Assembly: GCA_009885105.1 (NCBI GenBank)
Contig: VFLI01000028.1
Span: 1-61,746, forward strand
DNA: 61,746 nucleotides
Reading direction: 5' to 3'
DNA from: Spirochaetia bacterium
GTDB lineage: Bacteria; Spirochaetota; Leptospiria; Leptospirales; Leptonemataceae
Shown here: in pieces, positions 16,482 to 25,611 of the stretch
Layout of the letters: each line of letters starts with the position of its first letter
Position numbering within the stretch: position 1 is the first letter of the stretch
The notes under the pieces: model-generated
Told to the model about the DNA's origin: nothing
The model's input: only the letters and a program-made list of their open reading frames with translations
Databases searched by the model: none
Translations under genes and position numbers: made by a program

Positions 16482-17195
16482 ATGGCATATTTTGAAATAG
16501 AAAAACATCTCCTGATCGCGATCAATGACGGGAAGGCCATTGAAATTGTTTCACCCTGCGTGGACGAGGCCACCGAGGACAAACTTCAGTACGCATTGAA
16601 GAGCATTCTGGACCGTTACGAAAAATCCCATCTCCAGGAAAGTCTTTTTGCCTGCATCGTGGAGCTGGCGACGAACGGAACCAAGGCGAACATGAAGCAT
16701 ATTTTTTTTGAAGAAAGCGGAATGGACATTGCCGACCCGGAGCAGCACCGTAAGGGAAGACAGCTGTTCAAGGAACAGACGCACAACATTGACTGGATGA
16801 AAGAATACGCTGCGAAAGCGCTGGAGAGAGGATACTTTGTTAAAATCGTGATTACGCATACTCCGGACGGTCTGCGTATCGAGGTTATGAACAACCGGCC
16901 GCTCCTGCCTGACGACGAAAGGCGGATCCGTCAGAAACTAGAATTCGGGATGCAGTATACCAATATAATTGATTATTATCAGGAGCATGCTGACGATGCG
17001 GAAGGCGAAGGACTTGGATTTGCCCTGAATCTTATTCTGATGAAGGCGGAAAAAATCGACACATCGCTCTTTCGTATTATCAAAGCGCCTGACGCAACAA
17101 TTGCCAGAATTGAGATTCCTTTTAACGAAAAATTTGAAACTTCGAGAAAAAAGGGAAATTCAATGGATGCGCCGCCTCCGGCGGTAAGTCTTTGA
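16482..17195 (+). CDS. Divergent GHKL (histidine-kinase-like ATPase) domain protein
   Basis: The ATG at 16482 has GGAG six bases upstream; ATG 16476 is too close. The 237-aa protein is a stand-alone GHKL fold: N-box CIVELATNGTKANMK (E61, N65, K68), a degenerate G1 box IEVMNNRPL (134-141, lacking the DxGxG core) and G2 box EGEGLGFAL (174-182). There is an unusually long insert between N-box and G1 box, and no phospho-acceptor His domain, so it is not a classic sensor kinase. The N-terminus of the cyclase at 52.8-54.6 kb has the same arrangement. It may be an anti-sigma-like or regulatory ATPase. Confidence 0.7.
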   Translation: MAYFEIEKHLLIAINDGKAIEIVSPCVDEATEDKLQYALKSILDRYEKSHLQESLFACIVELATNGTKANMKHIFFEESGMDIADPEQHRKGRQLFKEQTHNIDWMKEYAAKALERGYFVKIVITHTPDGLRIEVMNNRPLLPDDERRIRQKLEFGMQYTNIIDYYQEHADDAEGEGLGFALNLILMKAEKIDTSLFRIIKAPDATIARIEIPFNEKFETSRKKGNSMDAPPPAVSL

Positions 17196-17282
17196 AACCA
17201 AAATCCAGGGAATCATTCTGTTTGTGATTCAATTCCGGCGCATTCTGACGGAGCGCCCTGCTGCGCTGCCGCATCAGAGCAT

Positions 17283-18206
17283 TCAGGCTATCAATTCGCT
17301 GACTTTGGAAACCCACGATGTATAGAATATCCCGAGCGACCTGAGAAGCTGTGTGTCCGAATCCCCGGACCCGGCTGTCTGCTCCGTCTTCAGAGCGATG
17401 ATCCCGCTTTTGTACTGAGAACGGAAAGCCAGAAAACTGGTGTCATAAGGAATGTATTTCGCAACCCGCACCATGTGTTCCGGATCCAGGCTGTACTCGC
17501 GCAGCCATTCTACGATCAGAGTATCGCAGCGGTACTTGCGCGACAGCAGAATCTGCGCGACGCAGAATCGGAAGATGCTGTCCAGGCATGTCAGTGTGAC
17601 CTGCTGATTGGCCAGCGACGCTTCCACTATAAATTCATCGCGTTTCTCAACGGCTTCGCGCAGAGTGCGCGATGAAACTATCTTTCTGGAAAGAAATACA
17701 AAGGCGCGGAATTTCTGAACCAGCATATCCCGGTCCACGGACGAAATGCTGGTCTTTTCCTGATGCGTTCCCATGTCCAGGATTACCTGCTCTGCTTCGC
17801 GGAGGGTTCGTTTGGCGCCGATCAACTGGAAGATCTGGTGCAGGATGTCAAAGGAGAAACTGTGAGCGCGATCGTTCATCAAACGCAGCTCTTTTACATA
17901 TCGTGCAGTGACCCGGATAGAAAATCCCGAAAGACTCTGCAGATGGTGCCGGCCGGCGCTCTGTATCAGGCTGGCAATATCCCTTACCATGCGCGGTCCG
18001 TTTTCTATGTACCGTTCCGGATGCTCCATGTAAACTTTCATGAAGGGCTGTTTCATCAGCCGCACGACGCCGCTGCGAACTTCCTCCTCAAGAAGAAGAA
18101 CACGCCAGAGCAAAAGCCCCCGGTCGTGAGTTTTTCTTGATTCGTTTTTCTCGGTGACTCTGTCCGGAAATTGAAATACCGGACGATCCTTGACCTGCTC
18201 TGCCAT
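17283..18206 (-). CDS. Conserved-looking cytoplasmic protein of unknown function
   Basis: The start at ATG 18206 follows GGGGG eight bases upstream; a TTG at 18221 is possible. The 307-aa product has no signal peptide or membrane span. It is largely helical with many Arg/Lys and hydrophobic heptads (FRAFVFLSRKIVSSRTLREAVEK, IFRFCVAQILLSRKYRC). No catalytic motif is recognised. It stands alone, convergent with the GHKL gene. Confidence 0.7.
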   Translation of the reverse strand: MAEQVKDRPVFQFPDRVTEKNESRKTHDRGLLLWRVLLLEEEVRSGVVRLMKQPFMKVYMEHPERYIENGPRMVRDIASLIQSAGRHHLQSLSGFSIRVTARYVKELRLMNDRAHSFSFDILHQIFQLIGAKRTLREAEQVILDMGTHQEKTSISSVDRDMLVQKFRAFVFLSRKIVSSRTLREAVEKRDEFIVEASLANQQVTLTCLDSIFRFCVAQILLSRKYRCDTLIVEWLREYSLDPEHMVRVAKYIPYDTSFLAFRSQYKSGIIALKTEQTAGSGDSDTQLLRSLGIFYTSWVSKVSELIA

Positions 18207-18334
18207 AGGTTTATCCCCCAAGACAGTATTGATAATAGTTGGATTTTGTCAATCAGTAAATGGGGCGGAATCCGACGATTCGACCCGGTGTTTTACCTGT
18301 AGATTCAACGAATTTCCTATGATTTTCAGGTCCG

Positions 18335-18712
18335 TCAGTTTGACAGACGGAGCATTTCACTCAGAGCGCCGCCGTTGGTCACATCCACCCAGCCCTTCGA
18401 AATCAGCAGTTTCTGAGCTCTGCCGCTGCGATTGCCGGAACGGCAGTACACAACAACAGGCTTTTCTCTGGCGCCAAATTCGCCCAGACGATTTTCGACC
18501 TGGTCAACCGGGATGTTGACGGCGCCGGGAAAGTGGCCGTTCTGAAATTCTTCCGGTGTGCGCACATCGACAATGAGAGCCCCCGCTTTTATTTTTTCCG
18601 CTGCCTGGCTTTGAGTTGCTTCATTCTTCTGGCACTGCAAAGAGGAAAGAACAATGAGAAGAATAATGGAAAGAGATGCTTTTGCGGGAAGGTATGATTT
18701 CAATAATTTCAT
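18335..18712 (-). CDS. Rhodanese-domain lipoprotein
   Basis: 125 aa with a signal peptide ending in SSLQC (lipidated Cys about residue 27) and one rhodanese domain: IVDVRTPEEFQNGHFPGAVN and the active-site loop YCRSGNRSGRA with nucleophilic Cys. Small exported single-domain rhodaneses of the PspE/GlpE type transfer sulfane sulfur from thiosulfate to thiol or cyanide acceptors. Here the enzyme would sit on a membrane facing the periplasm. The 268-base gap to the divergent PhoU gene probably holds both promoters. Confidence 0.9.
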   Translation of the reverse strand: MKLLKSYLPAKASLSIILLIVLSSLQCQKNEATQSQAAEKIKAGALIVDVRTPEEFQNGHFPGAVNIPVDQVENRLGEFGAREKPVVVYCRSGNRSGRAQKLLISKGWVDVTNGGALSEMLRLSN

Positions 18713-18980
18713 AATCTATTTCTCCGGTTCGTAATACTATAATATAACCTCATCCGGTCTGCGCGGCCGCAAGTAATTTTATGAAATGACTTTTCGAAAA
18801 TTGAGCGCAGGAAATTCAACAAAGCATGGAAATCGGCACAGCGTTTGACAATGAAACGGCTTTCATCCTTTCTGGCCGAAAATCGGGATACAGTATTGGT
18901 TCCGTCACAACCCCGGAAGCGGCGTATGAACTTCTTCCCGAGCCTGGCAGACCGCGCTTCCGGCAAACGGGTGCATTGCA

Positions 18981-19670
18981 ATGATAACAAAATACAACTA
19001 TCTCAAAAAGAATCTGAACAAAATGGGCGAGCTGACTCTGGAGCAGATATTTCTTCTGGGGGACTGCCTGGAGAAAGGCGATTATGAACTGGCCCGGCAG
19101 ATCATCTCAAAAGATGATATGATCGATGATCTGGAAAAAGAGAACGACAACATTTCACAGACTGCAATTCTGGATGCGGTCAATTCCCGCAGGGAGATGG
19201 GAATGAATTCTTCCAACGACTCGCTTGTTCTGAAGCACGATCCTCTGCGTTTCGCTCTGTCCGCGATTCGGATCAACCGTTCTCTTGAAAGAATCTGCGA
19301 TCAGATTGTGAATATAGCCCGTGCCTACAGCCGGGGCGTGATCCGGAAAAGTATTTTTGCCGAAGATGAGGATCTTTCGCTGATTCTGGCCCGGGTGACC
19401 ACAATAGTCGGCATGGCCGTGGAATCTCTTGTAGAAGAGAAGGAACGGTTTTTTGGATCCTGCCAGGAGGTGGAACTCGAGGTGAACCGACGCTGCAATG
19501 AAATGTTTCATAAGTTTCTGGCGGACAAATCAATGAGCCGTCTGGAATTCGCGGATCTGTACCGCATCCTTCTGAGTCTGGAGAGAATCGGCGATGTGTC
19601 CGTCAACATAGCGGAAGAACTGGTGCGCCTGACAACGGGCCAGGATGTACGGCATCTCGATCACGTCTGA
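18981..19670 (+). CDS. PhoU-domain protein
   Basis: 229 aa with two helical PhoU repeats. The segments ALSAIRINRSLERICDQIVNIAR and ILLSLERIGDVSVNIAEEL carry the repeated E-x(2)-(C/G)-D-x(2)-N-I metal-binding signature of PhoU proteins. Family members bind metal clusters and modulate phosphate transporters and PhoR-type kinases. No pst genes or sensor kinase lie nearby, so it may act on a distant transporter. Confidence 0.85.
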   Translation: MITKYNYLKKNLNKMGELTLEQIFLLGDCLEKGDYELARQIISKDDMIDDLEKENDNISQTAILDAVNSRREMGMNSSNDSLVLKHDPLRFALSAIRINRSLERICDQIVNIARAYSRGVIRKSIFAEDEDLSLILARVTTIVGMAVESLVEEKERFFGSCQEVELEVNRRCNEMFHKFLADKSMSRLEFADLYRILLSLERIGDVSVNIAEELVRLTTGQDVRHLDHV

Positions 19671-19680
19671 GCTTGATTTC

Positions 19681-19720
19681 CTCTTTCCTCTGCGTATCTC
19701 TGCGCCCTCTGCGTGAAATA
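19681..19720 (+). repeat. Dispersed CTCTGCG-type repeat
   Basis: Contains CCTCTGCGTATCTCTGCG followed by CCCTCTGCGTGAAAT in the intergenic space after the PhoU gene. The same core occurs twice, in inverted orientation, around 30.5-30.65 kb. It resembles the short TCTGCG(T/C) repeats found scattered between genes in many environmental genomes. Confidence 0.6.
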
Positions 19721-19742
19721 TAATCTTTATACTGACGCGGCG

Positions 19743-20408
19743 TTAGGCCTTCTGTTCCAGATATAGTTTCAGTTCCTGCGCCAGGTCGACCGGCAGATTC
19801 AATCCCCGGCTGATAATCCTCTCATTGTATTTGCTGAAAGAGAACCGGTGGCGGGGCGTATGGATATAAGATTCCAGCGCTTCGGACGCCCAGTCTCCAA
19901 ATCGACGCATCAGCTCCGTGTTCTCTTCCAGCATCCGAATGTATTTGATGAACTGAGGCCGGTTGACAGGCCGGCCTGTATTGCGATAAAAAAGAAATCG
20001 GTAGATCCTTTCATCATTGATATCCACGCCCTGCTCGATAGATTTTTCAATATACCGCACATTGACTGTGTCCAGCAGTTCGATTCGGAATGATTCGTTC
20101 TCCGGCTTTCGTCTCAGTATTCGCATGATTTCTTCTTTTTCAAAAATCATGTTCGAGCAGTGCGGGTGGCATTCGCCTGAATCCGCATGCAAATCGCATT
20201 TGTGCAGAAGAATGCAGTCAGCATCCGACGAAGGCTCCACAATGCCGAAATTGATGCTGCCCAGAATCTCAAAGGCAATGGGATACCCTTTTTCTGTCAG
20301 TTCCTGGGCCGCCAGACGCAGCGTCTGCATCCGCTTCAGCGCATCCTTGGTATCGTAGGCTCGATATTTATTCTTTAACTCCAGATAATGGTGAAGAAGA
20401 TTGTTCAT
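19743..20408 (-). CDS. Nucleotidyltransferase-fold protein
   Basis: The start at ATG 20408 drops an arginine-rich leader present in a longer frame. The 221-aa protein has the Pol-beta nucleotidyltransferase signature ILGSINFGIVEPSSDADCI, where GS plus the DxD pair bind metal and NTP. It also has a small Cys/His cluster (CDLHADSGECHPHC) after the DxD that could bind zinc. The C-terminus is helical. Substrate unknown. It sits alone and diverges from folD. Confidence 0.6.
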   Translation of the reverse strand: MNNLLHHYLELKNKYRAYDTKDALKRMQTLRLAAQELTEKGYPIAFEILGSINFGIVEPSSDADCILLHKCDLHADSGECHPHCSNMIFEKEEIMRILRRKPENESFRIELLDTVNVRYIEKSIEQGVDINDERIYRFLFYRNTGRPVNRPQFIKYIRMLEENTELMRRFGDWASEALESYIHTPRHRFSFSKYNERIISRGLNLPVDLAQELKLYLEQKA

Positions 20409-20522
20409 TGACCGGCGCCCGCTCTGACGGTACAATCTGACTGACCCGGATCAGGGCGCAACAATTTCTTGACAGCGCCGATCCCTTTGCGTCTTTTGAA
20501 ATCTCGTCATCATTTTCATTCT

Positions 20523-21416
20523 ATGGACCCCAAAATACTCGACGGCCGCGCTCTGGGCGAGCGCATGAAGCAGTTCTTGTCAAGAACTATGGATCACCTG
20601 ATTGAATCAGGCGAGCCGGTGCCGGTGCTGGCGGCCATTCTTGTGGGAGAAAATCCTGCATCGCAATCGTACGTCCGCATGAAAATCAAGGCCTGCGAAT
20701 CGATCAGCATGGGTTCGCGTTTTCTTTCTCTTCCCCAGAGCGCTGCTACAGAGGATGTTCTCTCCCTGATCGATGAACTCAACGCGGATCCGGCCGTTAA
20801 TGGAATTCTACTGCAGCATCCTGTACCCCAGCAGGTGGATGAACGGGCATGTTTTGACAGGATCAAACCGGAAAAAGACGTGGACGGCGTGACTTCATAC
20901 AGCTTTGGAAAAATCTGCGCCGGTCTTCCGGCATACGCGCCGTGCACTCCCGCCGGCATTCTGCAGCTGCTCGATTATTATAAAGTTCATCTGCCCGGAA
21001 AGAATGCCGTTGTGGTCGGCGCATCCGATATTCTGGGACGTCCCATGGCCATGATGCTCCTGAACCGCAGCTGCACTGTCACCATCTGCCATATCCAGAC
21101 GCGGGATCTCTCAGAGCATCTGCGTCAGGCCGACCTTGTCGTTGTCGGCGCGGGAAAACCCAGACTGATTCGGGGGGAATGGATTAAAGAAGGCGCCATT
21201 GTGGTCGATGCCGGATTCAATGAGGGGAATCTGGGCGATGTGGATTTTGAATCCTGCTATAAGAAGGCCTCCCTGATTTCTCCGGTACCCGGCGGAGTCG
21301 GCCCGATGACAATTGCCACATTGCTTCTGCACACCATGCAGTCGGCTATCGGCAAGTACTCCTACAGGGTGCATTTCCATGAATCTCCAGATTACGATCA
21401 TGCGGGCACGCTGTAA
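20523..21416 (+). CDS. folD: FolD: methylene-THF dehydrogenase / methenyl-THF cyclohydrolase
   Basis: The 297-aa form from ATG 20523 fits the family length. The N-terminal catalytic domain has YVRMKIKAC (catalytic Lys) and NGILLQHPVPQ. The centre has EKDVDGVT and PCTPAGI, and the NADP-binding domain has VVGASDILGRPMAMMLL, VVDAGFN and PVPGGVGPMTIATLL. It interconverts methylene-, methenyl- and formyl-tetrahydrofolate for purine and methionine synthesis. The usual GRSxxVGxP reads GASDILGRP here. It is divergent from the nucleotidyltransferase gene. Confidence 0.96.
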   Translation: MDPKILDGRALGERMKQFLSRTMDHLIESGEPVPVLAAILVGENPASQSYVRMKIKACESISMGSRFLSLPQSAATEDVLSLIDELNADPAVNGILLQHPVPQQVDERACFDRIKPEKDVDGVTSYSFGKICAGLPAYAPCTPAGILQLLDYYKVHLPGKNAVVVGASDILGRPMAMMLLNRSCTVTICHIQTRDLSEHLRQADLVVVGAGKPRLIRGEWIKEGAIVVDAGFNEGNLGDVDFESCYKKASLISPVPGGVGPMTIATLLLHTMQSAIGKYSYRVHFHESPDYDHAGTL

Positions 21417-21447
21417 GCGTCCTGTTATCGGTTGATTTCGAAAAAGC

Positions 21448-21696
21448 TTATCTTTTGCAGGGACAGGCGTTGTGGCACAGTATCCTCACGTTGTGACAGA
21501 TTGCCATGCAGTCGTTTTTTAGTGTTCCCAGCTCAGTGCAGACTTCCCCGGACGGCTGACTGAGGCAGTCTCCGCATTTCTGGTCTCTTTCAAGATTGGG
21601 CTGAGGGGGTGTCTTGCAGACAAGAAATACGCTGGACAGAACCAGGGAGAATATGAATAAAAGCGATAATATCGATATGATGTATTTTGATTTCAT
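21448..21696 (-). CDS. Small exported Cys-rich protein, possible Kazal-like domain
   Basis: The start is set at ATG 21696 by GGGGGAG six bases upstream. The 82-aa product has a hydrophobic signal segment ending SSVFLVC. The mature part carries eight further Cys in the pattern CGDC...VCTELGTLKNDCMAIC...CHNACPC. The VC-x-(N)-D/E-C-MA-x-C spacing resembles Kazal protease-inhibitor domains. Family assignment is tentative. It may be a lipoprotein (relaxed lipobox) or disulfide-rich secreted protein. Confidence 0.6.
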   Translation of the reverse strand: MKSKYIISILSLLFIFSLVLSSVFLVCKTPPQPNLERDQKCGDCLSQPSGEVCTELGTLKNDCMAICHNVRILCHNACPCKR

Positions 21697-21816
21697 TGAG
21701 TGCTCCCCCATATTTTCGGTTCCTCTATATGAATATATTACCGGACATGCCGTTCTGTCCATGAATAATATTCTGTTTTCCAGCTGCAGAGCGGCATATG
21801 CATCAGGAAGGCATGC

Positions 21817-24114
21817 ATGAGCGCGGCCTCGTCTGATATTCTCGATCCGATTCTCTCTGGAATTCTAAAACTGCTCCAGCTGGATATCCCCGGCGCGGGT
21901 CTTGTATTGAAAAAGGACGGCCAGAATGTGTATTCTTCCGGGGAATTCACGGAACCGTCCACTTCCTATCCAATGATGGACTATGAACTACTGGTGGGAA
22001 AAGCGCCGGAAGCCATCACTCCGGATGAGGCGCTCGCTGTAAAAAGCGCAGTCAGCCTGGCATCCACGATTTCTCCCCACATTGAGGGCGGTCGTATACG
22101 CACCGGCCTGCTTTTAAAAATCTTTCTGGAAGTCATAAAGAATCTGGAAGCCCGCAGCCGTCTTCTCAATCACTATGAAACCATTACAAAACTGAACCAG
22201 AAAATCCTGCTTGCGGCTGACCTGCAGAGCGTCCTGCAGATCATTATGGACATGGCCAAGGAAGCCACGGCCGGGTCCGGGGCCTCGCTTCTTCTGGTCG
22301 ATGCAAGAACGGGAGAGCTGTATTTCAATGTGGTGTCCACCGGCACAAAGGACAGTGAACTTCGGGAAATCCGCATCCCGCCGGGCAAAGGAATAGCGGG
22401 AAGCGTTGTTCAGAGCGCAAAAAGCGAACTCATCCGCGATGTCTCGACGGATGCCAGGATTTTCCGCGAGGTGGATGAAGCTCTGAATCAGGTTACAAAG
22501 GATATGATCGTATCGCCGATTATCGCGCGAAACCAGGTCATCGGCGTGATAGAGGTTGTCAATTCGCGGTCCGCGCACGGATTCCTTGCGGACGATCTGG
22601 AATTTCTCAACAATATTTCTTCGCATACGAGTCTCTTGATTGAAAACATGAAGAATATGCAGGATCTTGTTCGCACCAACCGGGAGCTGGACCGCAAAAT
22701 CTCTGAACTCAACGCTCTGTATGAAATCGGACGTGTGCTGAACTCCAGCCTGGACCCGGACGAGCTCAAAAAAGGACTGCTCCGGACTCTCATGAAAGTA
22801 ATGCGAATTGGTTCCGGATCGATTCTGACGCCGGATCAGGACAGCCGGAAACTGGAAAGGGAATTTGCTCTTCGAATGAATGATACGGGCATTGAAGAAA
22901 TCACGGAAAAAGAAAGCTATATCGCCGCGACGGATATACTTCTCTGGATGCGGCAGAATAAAGAACCATTTTATTTTGCAAACACAATCAGCACGGAACA
23001 TGCGGGCCTGGCCAATCGATTTCGTTCTGACAATAAAGATATGACTGAAAATCCGGACATCTGGGTCCCGGTAATGGCAGCAGGCAATAATGATGTTCTT
23101 TTCATTGTTTCTCTGGGAGACACCGCTTTTCGCCGGCGCGATCCGGTCAGCGACACACTTTTTTTTCGCGGCATGATGAACCAGGCATACTCGGCATTTC
23201 AAAATGTGGGATCGTACAGAGACACTGTGCTGTCGCGCAAAAAAGAGCAGCATATCAGAAAGGTATTCCAGAAATATGTTCCGGCAAAAGTCATTCAGGA
23301 AGTTATCGATCAGTCCGAATCGCCCAAACCGCGCAGCCAGAATGTTTCCGTTCTGTTCGCGGATATTCAGGGATTCACCAGAATCGCGGAAACTCTGAAT
23401 CCGGCGCTCCTCGTGGAGCTGCTGAATGAATTTTTTGAGGAGATGGTGGGTGTGGTCAACGGCCGTAACGGCATTGTGGACAAGTTCATGGGCGATTCTC
23501 TGATGGCGCTTTTTGGCGTTCCGAATGCGGACCTGAATGATTCCAGGAATGCTCTTCGCGCTGCCTTTGATATGATCCGCCATGCAGAGACTCTGAATAA
23601 AAAGAGGACGGCGGAGAACCGGCCGGTGTTTGAAATTTCCGTGGCTGTGCACTGCGGACCGGCCATTGTCGGCAACATTGGATCCGCTCAGAGGCAGGAC
23701 TATACAGCTGTGGGAGACACCGTAAACCTTGCATCCCGTCTGGAGAAACTTACAAAAATATACCATTCTTCCGTACTGTTTTCAGAAGCGGCCCTGCGCG
23801 AATCTCGCACCGACCTGATCTGCCGTGAAGTCGACCTGATTCAGGTCCGTGGCAGAACGGGGATCACACGAATCTATCAGCTTGTCACGGACGAAAAAAC
23901 TGCGCACATATTTTCAGGCGTCGCGGCTTTCTGGGACAAAGCCCTGCAGGAGTACAGGCTGAAGAATTTCGAAAGCGCCCTGTACGGATTTGAAAAAATC
24001 AACGGGACTCTGGGCCAGGATCCCCTCTCTGAAATGTATGTGGATCGGTGCCGGAGCTTTATTGAAAATCCGCCTCCGCCGGACTGGGAAGGAATTTTTC
24101 GACTGGACATATGA
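21817..24114 (+). CDS. GAF-GAF-class III adenylate/guanylate cyclase
   Basis: 765 aa with AGGAAGG before ATG 21817. An N-terminal region is followed by a GAF domain (about 130-280, ending FLNNISSHTSLLIENM) and a second GAF-like domain (about 305-460). A short coiled linker leads to a class III cyclase catalytic domain from about 505. Metal-binding Asp residues lie in VLFADIQGFT (near 515) and FMGDSLMALFG (near 558); VGDTVNLASRLE completes the transition-state region. No membrane span is seen, so it is a soluble cyclase gated by small-molecule or light/redox input. The C-terminal tail (about 700-765) is helical. Confidence 0.93.
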   Translation: MSAASSDILDPILSGILKLLQLDIPGAGLVLKKDGQNVYSSGEFTEPSTSYPMMDYELLVGKAPEAITPDEALAVKSAVSLASTISPHIEGGRIRTGLLLKIFLEVIKNLEARSRLLNHYETITKLNQKILLAADLQSVLQIIMDMAKEATAGSGASLLLVDARTGELYFNVVSTGTKDSELREIRIPPGKGIAGSVVQSAKSELIRDVSTDARIFREVDEALNQVTKDMIVSPIIARNQVIGVIEVVNSRSAHGFLADDLEFLNNISSHTSLLIENMKNMQDLVRTNRELDRKISELNALYEIGRVLNSSLDPDELKKGLLRTLMKVMRIGSGSILTPDQDSRKLEREFALRMNDTGIEEITEKESYIAATDILLWMRQNKEPFYFANTISTEHAGLANRFRSDNKDMTENPDIWVPVMAAGNNDVLFIVSLGDTAFRRRDPVSDTLFFRGMMNQAYSAFQNVGSYRDTVLSRKKEQHIRKVFQKYVPAKVIQEVIDQSESPKPRSQNVSVLFADIQGFTRIAETLNPALLVELLNEFFEEMVGVVNGRNGIVDKFMGDSLMALFGVPNADLNDSRNALRAAFDMIRHAETLNKKRTAENRPVFEISVAVHCGPAIVGNIGSAQRQDYTAVGDTVNLASRLEKLTKIYHSSVLFSEAALRESRTDLICREVDLIQVRGRTGITRIYQLVTDEKTAHIFSGVAAFWDKALQEYRLKNFESALYGFEKINGTLGQDPLSEMYVDRCRSFIENPPPPDWEGIFRLDI

Positions 24115-24159
24115 AATACCAGGGAAAAGCTAACGATTCAGAAAGAGCTGTCAGGACCC

Positions 24160-24672
24160 ATGAAAAAAATAACCGTAGATCAGAAATTCGAATATCCTCT
24201 GGAGACGCTTCTCAAAGCCCGTGAGGAACGTTACAAACATCTGGATAAATTTCCGGAGCTCAAAAATGTGACGACAGTCAAAGAAGAACGCGAAGGCGAC
24301 ATTCTCAAACAGACCCGGCATATTTCCATCGCCGACTCTCTGCCCTCTGTTCTGACCACTCTTATGCCGTCTGGCGCCAGCACGCTTGTGGAAGATTCCG
24401 AATTCAATCTTGCTTCCCATCTGCACACATTCCGGGTTGTGCCGGGAGGAAATCTTGATTCTCTGTTCACCGTCACCGGAGTCTCGCATTACTATGCGGA
24501 GGAAAACGGAAAATCGGGCCGGAACTATGAAATCGAAGTGAAGAGCCAGACTCTCTTTATTGGTGGAATCATTGAGAATGCCATCGCCGAGCTGTACGCG
24601 CACAATCTTGAAAAGGACAAGAGTTCCATCCTGAATTTCATCGAGATCCTGGAGAAAGAAGGTGGATCCTGA
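24160..24672 (+). CDS. SRPBCC / DUF2505-like protein
   Basis: 170 aa, no signal peptide. The start MKKITVDQKFEYPLETLLKAREERY and the pattern of strands ending in a long C-terminal helix (NAIAELYAHNLEKDKSSILNFI) resemble DUF2505, a START-like ligand-binding fold. Function unknown. Its stop overlaps the argB GTG start by 11 bases, so the two are co-translated. A physiological link with arginine synthesis is not implied. Confidence 0.6.
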   Translation: MKKITVDQKFEYPLETLLKAREERYKHLDKFPELKNVTTVKEEREGDILKQTRHISIADSLPSVLTTLMPSGASTLVEDSEFNLASHLHTFRVVPGGNLDSLFTVTGVSHYYAEENGKSGRNYEIEVKSQTLFIGGIIENAIAELYAHNLEKDKSSILNFIEILEKEGGS

Positions 24673-25549
24673 TTCGCAGAGAGTCCGTTTTTTACAGGAA
24701 GCCCTGCCCTATATCCGCCAGTTCGCCGGACGCACCGTTGTAATCAAATACGGCGGCGCGGCCATGGAAAAAAGCGAACTGGGCCAGAATTTTGCGCGCG
24801 ATATTGTTCTTCTGCAGTACGTCGGAATAAAGCCCGTGATCGTTCACGGCGGCGGCCCTAAAATCAGCCGCATGCTGAACGACCTTGAGATCAAATCGGA
24901 ATTTATAGACGGCCAGCGTGTCACAGACGATGCCGCGATGGAAGTCGTCGAGATGGTCCTGTGCGGTTCCATCAATAAAGAAATCGTTTCCTTAATCCAG
25001 CGTGAAGGCGGCAAGGCTGTCGGAATCTCCGGCAAGGACGGCAGCTTTGCGGTTGCGGCCAGGCATACGATTCTGAGAAAAAATGCGGACGGTCACGTTC
25101 ACTCCGTCGATATGGGACGGGTCGGAAATATTCTTCCCGAGGGTATCAATCCGGATGTGATCACGACGATTGAAAACGGCGGGTATATACCTGTTATTGC
25201 CCCGGTGGCGGTGGATGCGGATGGAAAAAGCCTGAACGTAAACGCGGACACAATGGCGGGAGCGGTTGCCGCGGCGCTCCGGGCGGAAAAACTGATTCTG
25301 CTCACGGACACTCCGGGCGTTCTTCTCAACGACAAAACGATACAGCGTCTGACGCCCCTTCGCGCGCGCGAACTGATTCATGAAGGCGCGATCAGCGGAG
25401 GAATGATCCCCAAGGTGGAGTGCTGCCTGCATGCGGTGGACAGAGGAGTCCGGCGCGCTCATATCATCGACGGCCGCATCCCCAGCGCGCTTCTGCTGGA
25501 ACTTTTCACTGACGCCGGCGTCGGAACTCTGATAACGGGGGAAGAATAA
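24662..25549 (+). CDS. argB: Acetylglutamate kinase
   Basis: The GTG start at 24662 is preceded by GAAAGAAGG within the upstream gene. The 295-aa amino-acid kinase has VIKYGGAAM (phosphate-binding Lys), PVIVHGGGP and LLTDTPGVL, plus the C-terminal acetylglutamate-binding GGMIPKVE. It phosphorylates N-acetylglutamate in arginine synthesis. The N-terminal helix (RVRFLQEALPYIRQF) is of the kind that mediates hexamerisation in arginine-inhibited enzymes, suggesting feedback control. Confidence 0.96.
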   Translation: MDPDSQRVRFLQEALPYIRQFAGRTVVIKYGGAAMEKSELGQNFARDIVLLQYVGIKPVIVHGGGPKISRMLNDLEIKSEFIDGQRVTDDAAMEVVEMVLCGSINKEIVSLIQREGGKAVGISGKDGSFAVAARHTILRKNADGHVHSVDMGRVGNILPEGINPDVITTIENGGYIPVIAPVAVDADGKSLNVNADTMAGAVAAALRAEKLILLTDTPGVLLNDKTIQRLTPLRARELIHEGAISGGMIPKVECCLHAVDRGVRRAHIIDGRIPSALLLELFTDAGVGTLITGEE

Positions 25550-25611
25550 AAAAGCGTACGAGGACCATTGGAAGTTTGTTGAACCCCTTCCCTGCCGGCC
25601 ATAGTTGAACC

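Noticed and set aside
18845..19087. 80-codon plus-strand frame before the PhoU gene
   Set aside because: No ribosome site, no conserved features, and its 3' half overlaps the PhoU gene in another frame.
22114..23766. 550-codon minus-strand frame antisense to the GAF-cyclase gene
   Set aside because: No motifs and biased composition; the cyclase on the plus strand is unambiguous.
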